This document shows, piece by piece, positions 1-5,225 of a stretch of 5,225 nucleotides of DNA. Position 1 is the stretch's first letter. The number at the start of each line of letters is the position of its first letter. Source of the stretch: Rhodospirillales bacterium (GTDB lineage: Bacteria; Pseudomonadota; Alphaproteobacteria; UBA828). The notes under the pieces are model-generated. The model made no database searches and had not been told where the DNA came from. It saw only the letters and a list, made by a program, of their open reading frames with translations. Both the position numbers and the translations under genes were made by a program. The stretch is taken from contig JAPOPO010000318.1 of NCBI GenBank assembly GCA_026712885.1, positions 1-5,225 on the forward strand, in the 5' to 3' direction.

Positions 1-178
1 AGCGGTGGAGCGTGCCGGCAAGCTCCCGATAGGCGGCTTGCGCCTTGGGGCTTGAACCGAGGGCGGACTCGTTGGAGGAGAGCTTGATGGTATTGGCATG
101 GCCGTCCGCGGTCGATCGCCCGCCCACGTAGGGCGAGATCTGCATGATCCCGGGGCGGGGCGTCGGCTGGACCGGCAT
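1..178 (-). CDS. hisC: HisC-type pyridoxal-phosphate aminotransferase, N-terminal part (runs off left edge)
   Basis: Only the first 59 codons are visible; the rest lies beyond base 1. The reading starts MPVQPTPRPGIMQISPYVGG and contains IKLSSNESALGSSPKA, the N-terminal substrate-binding signature of histidinol-phosphate aminotransferase (fold type I, cytoplasmic). The catalytic lysine is outside the window. HisC transfers an amino group from glutamate to imidazole-acetol phosphate, but family members linked to aromatic genes also aminate phenylpyruvate, hydroxyphenylpyruvate or prephenate. Because a chorismate mutase gene ends only 17 bases upstream on the same strand, I infer an aromatic amino-acid role here, alone or together with histidine synthesis. 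The ATG at 176-178 is preferred over an in-frame ATG at 143-145 because GAGGG sits 7 bases ahead of it. The family is clear; the substrate is inference. Confidence 0.88.
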   Translation of the reverse strand, partial: MPVQPTPRPGIMQISPYVGGRSTADGHANTIKLSSNESALGSSPKAQAAYRELAGTLHR

Positions 179-185
179 CGCTAAA

Positions 186-190
186 CCCTC
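186..190 (-). promoter_or_regulatory. Ribosome binding site of hisC
   Basis: GAGGG on the minus strand, 7 bases ahead of the ATG at 176-178. It decides the hisC start in favour of the upstream ATG rather than the one 11 codons later. It sits in the 17-base gap after the chorismate mutase stop codon, so hisC has its own translation signal within the presumed operon. Confidence 0.6.
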
Positions 191-195
191 GCCCG

Positions 196-1110
196 TTAGC
201 CGGCGCGCTCGGGCGCGGGTGGCCTCGGGTAGCTACCCAGCACCTCGATCCGCCCGACGTCGTCGCCCAGCTGCTCGGCGAAGCGCTGCAGCCGCTGGTC
301 CGTCTCGGCAACGAATCCATCGACTTCGATCAGCTGCCAGCGGCCGGGCGCGCCGCTGTCGCCATGCCAGGCCACGGAGCCGGTCACCGCGACGCCGACC
401 ACAGCGAGCGCTGAGCGGATGCGGTCGCGGCTGATCGTGTCCGAGGATTCCACCGCGAGGTACGAAACGTCGTCGCCCGAGGGCGCCGGCGGGGTCATGG
501 CCACCACGAGCGCGTTGGTCTTGCCGGCGGCGTGTCGTCCGCCCGCGAGCCAGGGCAGGCGCGAGACGATCATCGGCCTCTCTTCGTCGCTGACGGCAAG
601 GGTCAGCCACCAGGGCTCGGCGCTGACGCCGACATCGCCGCTCATCGCATCCGCAGGCACCGGCAGCACGCCGATCGACGCCTTGCCGTCGCGCACGCCG
701 CGCAGCACGCCGCTCTCCGTCCGGGCGGTGATCAATGGCGTTTCGGCGCCGAAATAGACCCGCGCAAGGTCGGGGAAGCGGCTCTCCTCGCTCGGCTCCT
801 CGACCGTGAACACGGAGACCGCGAAGCCGCCCTCGGCGAAGAGCGTGGCCGACATGATCTCGGACCAGATGCGTACGATGACGGGGAACGGAAACGGTCC
901 CTCATGACGCTCCTGCAGTCGCCTGAGAATCGCCGCCTCGCGCGCCGGCCGCAGCAGCGCGCCGGTGGCGCCGCGGGCGCGCTTGGTCTCGCTGATGCGG
1001 TTCGCGAGCGCCATCCTGCGCTTCAGGAGATCGTGGATCGTGTCGTCGATCTTGTCGATCTCGTCGCGCAGGGCAGCGAGCGGAGATTCCTCCGGCGGAG
1101 GCCTGTTCAT
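196..1110 (-). CDS. Chorismate mutase (AroQ class) with a reduced prephenate dehydratase/ACT-like C-terminal region
   Basis: Residues 10-95 form an all-helical AroQ chorismate mutase domain, which converts chorismate to prephenate at the head of phenylalanine and tyrosine synthesis. Aligned by eye to the E. coli P-protein mutase, the active-site residues are all present: Arg15, Arg32, Lys43, Arg57-Glu58 and Glu93. Glu93 replaces the E. coli Gln88, as in many AroQ enzymes. Residues about 98-154 resemble the first lobe of prephenate dehydratase (LARVYFG, then IGVLPVPAD in place of the usual GVVPIENS). The last third resembles its ACT domain (KTNALVVAM at 197-205, IEVLGSYPRP at 288-297). The second dehydratase lobe appears missing and the catalytic Thr-Arg-Phe is replaced by Ser183-Arg184-Leu185, so I do not expect dehydratase activity. 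At 304 residues it is shorter than the usual bifunctional P-protein (about 360-390). No signal peptide is seen. The ATG at 1108-1110 has no clear ribosome binding site. It is probably cotranscribed with hisC. The mutase call is firm; the C-terminal interpretation is by eye. Confidence 0.87.
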   Translation of the reverse strand: MNRPPPEESPLAALRDEIDKIDDTIHDLLKRRMALANRISETKRARGATGALLRPAREAAILRRLQERHEGPFPFPVIVRIWSEIMSATLFAEGGFAVSVFTVEEPSEESRFPDLARVYFGAETPLITARTESGVLRGVRDGKASIGVLPVPADAMSGDVGVSAEPWWLTLAVSDEERPMIVSRLPWLAGGRHAAGKTNALVVAMTPPAPSGDDVSYLAVESSDTISRDRIRSALAVVGVAVTGSVAWHGDSGAPGRWQLIEVDGFVAETDQRLQRFAEQLGDDVGRIEVLGSYPRPPAPERAG

Positions 1111-1279
1111 GGCGTGGCTGACACGGCTCAGGGGGTGGCGAGTCCTAGTGCATCAACGTGGTAAAATCAAAGAGAACATTGACTTTCGGGTTCAAATCGC
1201 AACTGTCTGACCCCCTTTCGGCGATACTTGCGGCGCGCGCCCCAGTGACGGGGCACGGCCGTCGGGAGCCCGGTGAACG
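1111..1279. promoter_or_regulatory. Divergent intergenic region between the chorismate mutase operon and metX-metW
   Basis: These 169 bases separate two divergent start codons and must hold both promoters. The core at about 1161-1207 is clearly less GC-rich than the flanking genes. On the plus strand TTGACT (1179-1184) is a good -35 box for metX, but no convincing -10 follows at 16-18 bases (the region reads AACTGTCT). Short words recur: TCAA at 1153, 1167 and 1192 with TTGA at 1179, so TTGA-N9-TCAA overlaps the presumed -35, and CTTTCGG occurs at 1183-1189 and 1215-1221. Further down, CCCC-AGTGAC-GGGG (1240-1253) could form a small hairpin in the metX leader. GGGAG (1264-1268) is a distant ribosome binding site candidate, 11 bases before the ATG. 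No regulator can be named. Confidence 0.55.
1142..1170 (-). promoter_or_regulatory. Candidate sigma70-type promoter for the chorismate mutase-hisC operon
   Basis: On the minus strand a TTGATT box (1165-1170) is followed after exactly 17 bases by TAGGAC (1142-1147). The -35 box is close to consensus, while the -10 box keeps only three of six consensus bases. Transcription would start near 1135, giving a short leader before the ATG at 1110. Position and spacing fit, but the -10 is weak and high-GC alphaproteobacteria often depart from the E. coli consensus. Confidence 0.3.
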
Positions 1280-2449
1280 ATGACCGCAATGCCCGAGAGC
1301 CACGCTGCGGCGGAGCGCGTGCAGACCGGCCTGAGCGTCGAGCTCGGCCGGGAGACGCCGCTTCAGCTCGATTGCGGTGTCTCGCTCGGGCCGTTCACGC
1401 TCGCCTATCAGACCTACGGCACGCTCAATGAGGAGCGCTCCAACGCGGTTCTCGTCTGCCACGCGCTCACCGGCGATCAGTTCGTCGTGGGCCCCCACCC
1501 GCTCACCGGCCGGCCCGGTTGGTGGGAGCAGATGGTGGGGCCCGGCAAGACCTTCGACACCGACCGCTACTTCGTGATCTGCAGCAACACGCTCGGCGGC
1601 TGCATGGGCACCAGCGGGCCGAAGGAGATCAACCCCGCCACCGGACGCCCCTGGGGCCTCGACTTCCCGGTCATCACCATCCGCGACATGGTCAAGGCCC
1701 AGGCCATGCTGCTCGACCATCTGGGCATCGAGCAGCTTTTCTGCGTCTCCGGCGGCTCCATGGGCGGCATGCAGGCGCTGCAATGGGTGGCGAGCTACCC
1801 GGAGCGCTGCTACACGGCGGTGCCCATCGCCTGCGCCGCCAAGCACTCGGCCCAGAACATCGCGCTCAACGAGGTCGGTCGCCAGGCGATCATGGCCGAT
1901 CCGGACTGGCGCGAGGGCCGTTACCAGGAAGACGGCGTCAATCCGGAAGGCGGCCTCGCAGTGGCGCGCATGGCCGCGCACATCACCTACCTCTCGGAAT
2001 CGGCGCTGCAGCGGAAGTTCGGCCGCGCGCTGCAGGACAGGTCCAACGTCACTTACGGCTTCGATGCCGACTTTCAGGTCGAGAGCTACCTCCGCCACCA
2101 GGGGCAGGCGTTCGTCGAGCGTTTCGACGCCAACTCCTACCTCTACATCACCCGGGCGATCGACTACTTCGATCTCGCGGCCGACTACGACGGCGTGCTC
2201 GCCAACGCCTTTCGCGGGGTCGAGACCCGCTTCTGCGTAATTTCGTTTACCAGCGACTGGCTCTATCCCACGTCCGAGAACCGCGCCATCGTCCGCGCGC
2301 TCGCCGCCGTCGCCGCCAACGTGAGCTTCGTCGAGGTGGTGAGCGACAAGGGGCACGACGCCTTCCTCCTCGACGAGCCCGACATGTTCGAGACGCTGCG
2401 GGGGTTCCTGAGCGGCGCCGCCGCCCGGTGCGGGCTCGGTAGTCTGTGA
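1280..2449 (+). CDS. metX: Homoserine O-acyltransferase (annotated as O-acetyltransferase), methionine biosynthesis
   Basis: MetX is a cytoplasmic alpha/beta hydrolase-fold enzyme that moves an acyl group from acetyl-CoA (succinyl-CoA in some members) to the hydroxyl of homoserine, the committed step to methionine. The catalytic triad is readable: Ser160 in the nucleophile elbow SGGSMGGMQALQW, Asp326 in TSDWLYPTSE, and His359 in DKGHDAF. Other family marks are LAYQTYGTLN, CHALTGDQ and SNTLGGCMGTSGP. The 389-residue length is normal and no domain is lost. The ATG at 1280 is weakly supported by GGGAG 11 bases upstream; another in-frame ATG at 1289 is possible and would change little. metW follows with a 4-base overlap, which argues for an operon and coupled translation. 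Acetyl versus succinyl preference cannot be decided from what I can read here. Confidence 0.96.
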   Translation: MTAMPESHAAAERVQTGLSVELGRETPLQLDCGVSLGPFTLAYQTYGTLNEERSNAVLVCHALTGDQFVVGPHPLTGRPGWWEQMVGPGKTFDTDRYFVICSNTLGGCMGTSGPKEINPATGRPWGLDFPVITIRDMVKAQAMLLDHLGIEQLFCVSGGSMGGMQALQWVASYPERCYTAVPIACAAKHSAQNIALNEVGRQAIMADPDWREGRYQEDGVNPEGGLAVARMAAHITYLSESALQRKFGRALQDRSNVTYGFDADFQVESYLRHQGQAFVERFDANSYLYITRAIDYFDLAADYDGVLANAFRGVETRFCVISFTSDWLYPTSENRAIVRALAAVAANVSFVEVVSDKGHDAFLLDEPDMFETLRGFLSGAAARCGLGSL

Positions 2450-3090
2450 ATGCGGGCCCGCAGCGGCGGGACATGCGCCAGAGTGCCCGCCCCGACCATC
2501 GCCTGATCGCCGAGCTGGTGGAGCCCGGCTCCAGGCTGCTCGACATCGGTTGCGGCGACGGCGCCCTGCTGGAGCTGCTCGCGCGCGAGAAGAACGTCGA
2601 CGGCCGCGGTATCGAGATCAGCCAGGAGGGCGTGAACGCCTCGGTCCGGCGCGGGCTCTCGGTCATCCAGGGCGATGCCGAGACCGATCTCGCCGACTAC
2701 CCGGACGCCGCCTTCGACTACGTGGTGCTGAGCCAGACCCTGCCGGCGATCCGCGACCCCAAGGGCGTGCTGCTGGAGCTGCTCAGGATCGGCAGGAGCG
2801 CGATCGTCTCGATCCCCAACTTCGGACACTGGCGCAACCGGCTGCACCTGCTGACGCGGGGCCGCATGCCGGCGCGCGCCGGCTCCGGCGAGCTCTGGTA
2901 CGAGACGCCGGTGATCCGACCGTGCACGATCAAGGACTTCGTGATGCTCTGCCGCGAGCTCGACATCGGCATCGAGCGCCGCACCCAAGTCGACTCACGG
3001 GGGCGCGTGCGCCACTTCTCCGGCACCGGCCGCTTCGCCAACCTCTTCGGCGAGCAGGCGGTCTTCCTACTCTCGTCCGAGCGCCGGTAG
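2446..3090 (+). CDS. metW: MetW, methionine biosynthesis partner of MetX (SAM-methyltransferase fold)
   Basis: MetW is a small class I methyltransferase-fold protein. In several proteobacteria it is needed together with MetX for methionine synthesis, although its biochemical role is unsettled. The SAM-binding motif I is LLDIGCGDG (residues 31-39), a motif IV-like strand FDYVVLSQTL lies at 90-99, and the MetW hallmark IPNFGHWRNRL is at 123-133, followed by TRGRMP. At 214 residues it is about family length. The GTG start at 2446 overlaps the metX stop as GTGA, the usual coupling arrangement. An ATG at 2473-2475 (residue 10) is a real alternative, since the conserved part begins at about residue 16 and neither start has a strong ribosome binding site. 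The 3' end overlaps the convergent methyltransferase gene by 24 bases. Family call is firm; start is uncertain. Confidence 0.95.
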   Translation: MNAGPQRRDMRQSARPDHRLIAELVEPGSRLLDIGCGDGALLELLAREKNVDGRGIEISQEGVNASVRRGLSVIQGDAETDLADYPDAAFDYVVLSQTLPAIRDPKGVLLELLRIGRSAIVSIPNFGHWRNRLHLLTRGRMPARAGSGELWYETPVIRPCTIKDFVMLCRELDIGIERRTQVDSRGRVRHFSGTGRFANLFGEQAVFLLSSERR

Positions 3091-3840
3091 GCCGCAGTCA
3101 CCAGCGGCGGTTCGTGCACCCGCCGGCACCGGCTGCGGCAGCGGCATGATCACCCGCCGCCGGCGCCGCGCCGTGATCGGAATGGCCTCGAACACGGTCT
3201 TGCCCGCCTCCACGTAGACGATGCCGCCGAAGGGGCGGCCGAGATGGCGTCCGAGGCGCTGCCAGATGGCGGCGGTACGCAGCACCGCGCGCCAGCCCGT
3301 GGGGGGCAAGAAGAGCATCCCACCCGAAGCGACCGGGGCGAAGCGGTGCTCGCGCAGCAGCCGGCCCAGCTGCGAGGCGCTGAAGGGCGAGCCGTGACCG
3401 AAGGGCGTCGCCTCGGCCCGCGCCCAGAGGCCGTGGCGGTTCGGCACCAGCACCAGGATGCGCCCGTCCGGCCGCATCACCCGCCAAACCTCCTCCAGCA
3501 TGGGCCGGCGCTGCTCGCTGAACTCGAGCCCGTGGACGATGAGGATGCGATCGATGCAGCCGTCTGGCAGCGGCAGGACGCCGTCGTCGGCGAGCGCGAC
3601 CTGCCGACCGCCGCTCTCGGGCCAGGCCATCACCCCCTGGCCCGCCGGCATTACCGCGAACACGCGGTCCGCCTCCTCGCGGAAGAGGCCGAGGAAGGGC
3701 ACGGGATAGCCAATCCCCAGCACCACCTCCTCACGCACGCTCGGCCAGACCCGGCGAATCTGCTGGCCCAGGATGCGGCGCGTGACCCGGCCGAGCCGGG
3801 TCAGGTAGAAGGCATTGAGGTCGACAACGTCCTGATGCAT
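3067..3840 (-). CDS. Class I SAM-dependent methyltransferase-like protein, substrate unknown
   Basis: This 257-residue soluble protein carries a Methyltransf_11-like core. LPLPDGCIDRILIVHGLE (89-106) corresponds to the motif IV strand, and EEVWRVMRPDGRILVLVPN (116-134) to the motif VI/post-loop region typical of these enzymes. Motif I is unusual: VVLGIGYPVPFLG (39-51) keeps the glycines but lacks the acidic residue and Cys-Gly of the common GCGxG form, so cofactor binding may be altered. A cluster ARRRRR lies near residue 222 and gives a basic tail. The ATG at 3838-3840 begins MHQDVVDLNAFYLTRLG and has no clear ribosome binding site. The last eight codons, including the stop, run antisense to the end of metW. 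The next gene upstream on the same strand is the solute-binding protein, 95 bases away. Product and partner cannot be named. Confidence 0.85.
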   Translation of the reverse strand: MHQDVVDLNAFYLTRLGRVTRRILGQQIRRVWPSVREEVVLGIGYPVPFLGLFREEADRVFAVMPAGQGVMAWPESGGRQVALADDGVLPLPDGCIDRILIVHGLEFSEQRRPMLEEVWRVMRPDGRILVLVPNRHGLWARAEATPFGHGSPFSASQLGRLLREHRFAPVASGGMLFLPPTGWRAVLRTAAIWQRLGRHLGRPFGGIVYVEAGKTVFEAIPITARRRRRVIMPLPQPVPAGARTAAGDCGLPALGRE

Positions 3841-3850
3841 GGGCGGCTAT

Positions 3851-3954
3851 CGTAGCAGCCCGCGCCTGCCCGGCTCAGCTTCAGGTTATCAGCCCGCCGA
3901 GCGATTGCCCTCACGCACCTCCCCAGGAGTGCGGGCTAAGCGTAGTAGCCCGCG
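3851..3954. repeat. Imperfect 14-base direct repeat at the two ends of an intergenic gap
   Basis: CGTAGCAGCCCGCG (3851-3864) recurs as CGTAGTAGCCCGCG (3941-3954), 13 of 14 bases identical and offset by exactly 90. The right copy encodes the last residues of the solute-binding protein and the left copy lies just upstream of the methyltransferase start. The core AGCCCGC also occurs at 3891-3897, with its inverse GCGGGCT at 3931-3937. In high-GC sequence a short repeat like this can arise by chance. Confidence 0.4.
3931..3953 (-). terminator. Inverted repeat spanning the solute-binding protein stop codon (possible weak terminator)
   Basis: GCGGGCT (3931-3937) and AGCCCGC (3947-3953) are perfect 7-base inverted arms around a 9-base loop, and the stop codon at 3936-3938 lies partly in the stem. 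No T-run follows on the minus strand, so it is not a standard intrinsic terminator. It could slow decay of the 3' end or attenuate read-through into the methyltransferase gene. The arm at 3891-3897 could pair with 3931-3937 instead. Confidence 0.3.
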
Positions 3955-5225
3955 TCCTCCAGCACCCTTCGGATGCCCTTGTCCATATTCGTCAGCGCTT
4001 GCTCGATACTCTGCTCGCCGTTGATGGCATCGGCGACCTCGACCCCATTCTGTGTACCGATGGTGAAGCCCTCCGGGATCATCAGATTGTTAGTGACGCC
4101 GTAGGGCATGCTTGCCATCAGCCCGCCAAAGAACAGCTTGTCGTCCTTGTGTCGATCGAGGATCGAGAGCCGCGCCGGCTGCCCGCCGGCCGCCACCACC
4201 GCCTCGCCGATGGCCGGATCGCGGGCATCGCCCGAGGCCAGGAACTTGGCGAAGGCTACTCCCGCTTCCTGGTCTTTCGAATAGGTCGGGACGAAGACGC
4301 CGACCCCGCCGGTGCTGACCCGATGCGCGCCCTTCTCGTTGTCGCCCCGGGGCGGCAGGTCGGCATAGATCACCCGGTCGAACTTGGTGAATGAGGGATC
4401 GTTCAGCACCGCCGTTCCCCAGGTCAGCGGGCCGTAAACGGCGGTGCCGTTGGCAAAGGCGGTGTTCACCTCGTCCTCCCCCGCATTGGCGCTTACGGGG
4501 TGAGCGTATTGTTGCAGGTCAACCAGCATCTTCAGCGCCATGTAGCCCTCTTCGCTGTTGACCGTCGGATTCCAGTAGCCCGGTTCTTCGCTGTCGACCA
4601 AAGCGCCGCCGAAGGAGCGCAGTGCGCCGTAGTACTGATAGCCGGCCCAATAGCTCCGCTGCATGGCGCCGACATAGCCGTATTGATTAGTGCCGGGCGA
4701 ATGCAGCTCCTTGGCCGCCTCCAGGGCGTCCGGCCATGTCCTCGGCACCGGGATGCCGGCCTTGTCGAAGATGTCCTTGCGATAGAAGGTCATCTGGCAG
4801 TTGGCATCGTGAGCCAGGCCATAAAGCGTGCCGCTGCTGTTGGCGATGGGAATGCGGTAGAGCGATTGCAACGCCTCCGGCACGTCGGTCTGATAGTCCG
4901 CAAACCACGTGGGGTCGGCGTCCATGTGAGCCTGCAGCGGAATCATCGCCCCGAACGATTCGAGCGACGGGTATTGGCCGTAATCCTGGGTGACCGAATC
5001 GAAGGCATCCGATTTCGATTGCATGTAGACGTTGACCTTGTTCAGGAACTCGTTCGTCGGAATCGTCGCCACGTTCAGCGTGACGTTCGGATAAGCCTTC
5101 TCGAACAGCGGCATCAGACCGCGGACAACGCCTGCGAAACGGCTGCCCGACGCTGTCAGATGCACCACTTCGCCGGTTACGTCGGCACGCACTTCGCGCG
5201 GCACGAAGTTTGCGGCGATTGCGGC
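3936..5225 (-). CDS. ABC transporter solute-binding protein, family 1 (sugar type), N-terminus off right edge
   Basis: A periplasmic binding protein that captures a solute, probably a carbohydrate or polyol, for an ABC importer. The frame is open to the window edge (429 codons visible). The first residues AAIAANF look like the end of a signal peptide, so the true start is outside; a GTG at 5202-5204 is internal. Family features in order are VHLTASGSRFAG, LMPLFEKAYPNVTLNV (a cluster seen early in mature family 1 proteins), GLAHDANCQMTFYRKDIFDK followed by AGIPVPRTWPDALEAAKEL (about 4711-4803, the strongest hallmark), then FANGTAVYGPLTWG and STGGVGVFVP. It ends GYYA at the TAG at 3936-3938. No permease or ATPase gene lies downstream within the window. 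By hand count, third-position GC over its first 96 visible codons is about 76%, against about 90% for the first 96 of metX, and it favours CTG and GAA. The substrate cannot be named. Confidence 0.9.
   Translation of the reverse strand, partial: AAIAANFVPREVRADVTGEVVHLTASGSRFAGVVRGLMPLFEKAYPNVTLNVATIPTNEFLNKVNVYMQSKSDAFDSVTQDYGQYPSLESFGAMIPLQAHMDADPTWFADYQTDVPEALQSLYRIPIANSSGTLYGLAHDANCQMTFYRKDIFDKAGIPVPRTWPDALEAAKELHSPGTNQYGYVGAMQRSYWAGYQYYGALRSFGGALVDSEEPGYWNPTVNSEEGYMALKMLVDLQQYAHPVSANAGEDEVNTAFANGTAVYGPLTWGTAVLNDPSFTKFDRVIYADLPPRGDNEKGAHRVSTGGVGVFVPTYSKDQEAGVAFAKFLASGDARDPAIGEAVVAAGGQPARLSILDRHKDDKLFFGGLMASMPYGVTNNLMIPEGFTIGTQNGVEVADAINGEQSIEQALTNMDKGIRRVLEDAGYYA

Noticed and set aside
1223..1228. 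GATACT as a -10 box for metX
   Set aside because: The bases 17 upstream (about 1200-1205, CAACTG) do not resemble a -35 box, and the TTGACT at 1179 is too far away.
1141..1279. SAM-II (metA-type) riboswitch upstream of metX
   Set aside because: I looked for its conserved elements (a GCTTGC-like loop followed by a GTTAAA-like stretch and GCTAAA) and found only a lone CTTGCGGC at about 1227-1234. There is no supported pseudoknot, so it is not reported as a feature.
1145..2356. A 403-codon open frame on the minus strand opposite metX
   Set aside because: It lies antisense to a textbook metX, its translation is rich in Arg, Ala, Gly and His with no recognisable domain, and long antisense frames are expected in DNA with very GC-rich third positions.
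2263..2988. Open frames of about 240 codons antisense to the end of metX and to metW
   Set aside because: They overlap two well-supported genes and show low-complexity, charged composition with no motif. They are best explained as by-products of GC-rich codon use.
3040..3120. Intrinsic terminator between metW and the convergent methyltransferase gene
   Set aside because: The genes overlap, and I found no GC-rich hairpin followed by a T-run on either strand here.
5202..5204. GTG as the start codon of the solute-binding protein
   Set aside because: The frame stays open to the window edge and the seven residues before it (AAIAANF) look like the end of a signal peptide, so this codon is internal and the gene is partial.

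Overview
The window is high-GC DNA with dense bacterial gene packing, and it most resembles an alphaproteobacterium of the Rhodospirillales type. The main reason is gene order: a metX-metW pair transcribed divergently from a chorismate mutase gene followed by hisC. From general knowledge this is a familiar arrangement in that group, but I could not run a database check. No RNA genes, insertion sequences or CRISPR arrays were recognised.

Layout, left to right. (1) 1-178, minus strand: the N-terminal 59 residues of a HisC-type aminotransferase, running off the left edge. (2) 196-1110, minus: a 304-residue protein with an intact AroQ chorismate mutase domain, followed by what looks like an internally shortened prephenate dehydratase/ACT region. 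It lies 17 bases upstream of hisC and is probably cotranscribed with it. (3) 1111-1279: the divergent promoter region, with a less GC-rich core at about 1161-1207. (4) 1280-2449, plus: metX, homoserine O-acyltransferase, with a full catalytic triad. (5) 2446-3090, plus: metW, overlapping metX by 4 bases. (6) 3067-3840, minus: a class I SAM-methyltransferase-like protein whose last codons overlap the end of metW, tail to tail, by 24 bases. (7) 3841-3935: a short gap with repeated AGCCCGC words. (8) 3936-5225, minus: an ABC transporter family 1 solute-binding protein whose signal peptide and start lie beyond the right edge.

How the genes work together. The left half is amino-acid biosynthesis. 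Chorismate mutase makes prephenate, and the HisC-type aminotransferase probably aminates aromatic keto acids as well as, or instead of, histidinol phosphate. MetX activates homoserine for methionine synthesis with MetW as its partner. The right half is less coherent. The methyltransferase has no assigned substrate. The solute-binding protein has no permease or ATPase gene beside it within the window, and its third-codon-position GC is visibly lower than that of metX.

Most of the window is ordinary housekeeping sequence and I see no clear new system. The item most worth a second look is the reduced P-protein-like chorismate mutase. Lesser points are the convergent gene overlap, the unusual motif I of the methyltransferase, the compositional shift and orphan position of the solute-binding protein, and the repeats between those last two genes.
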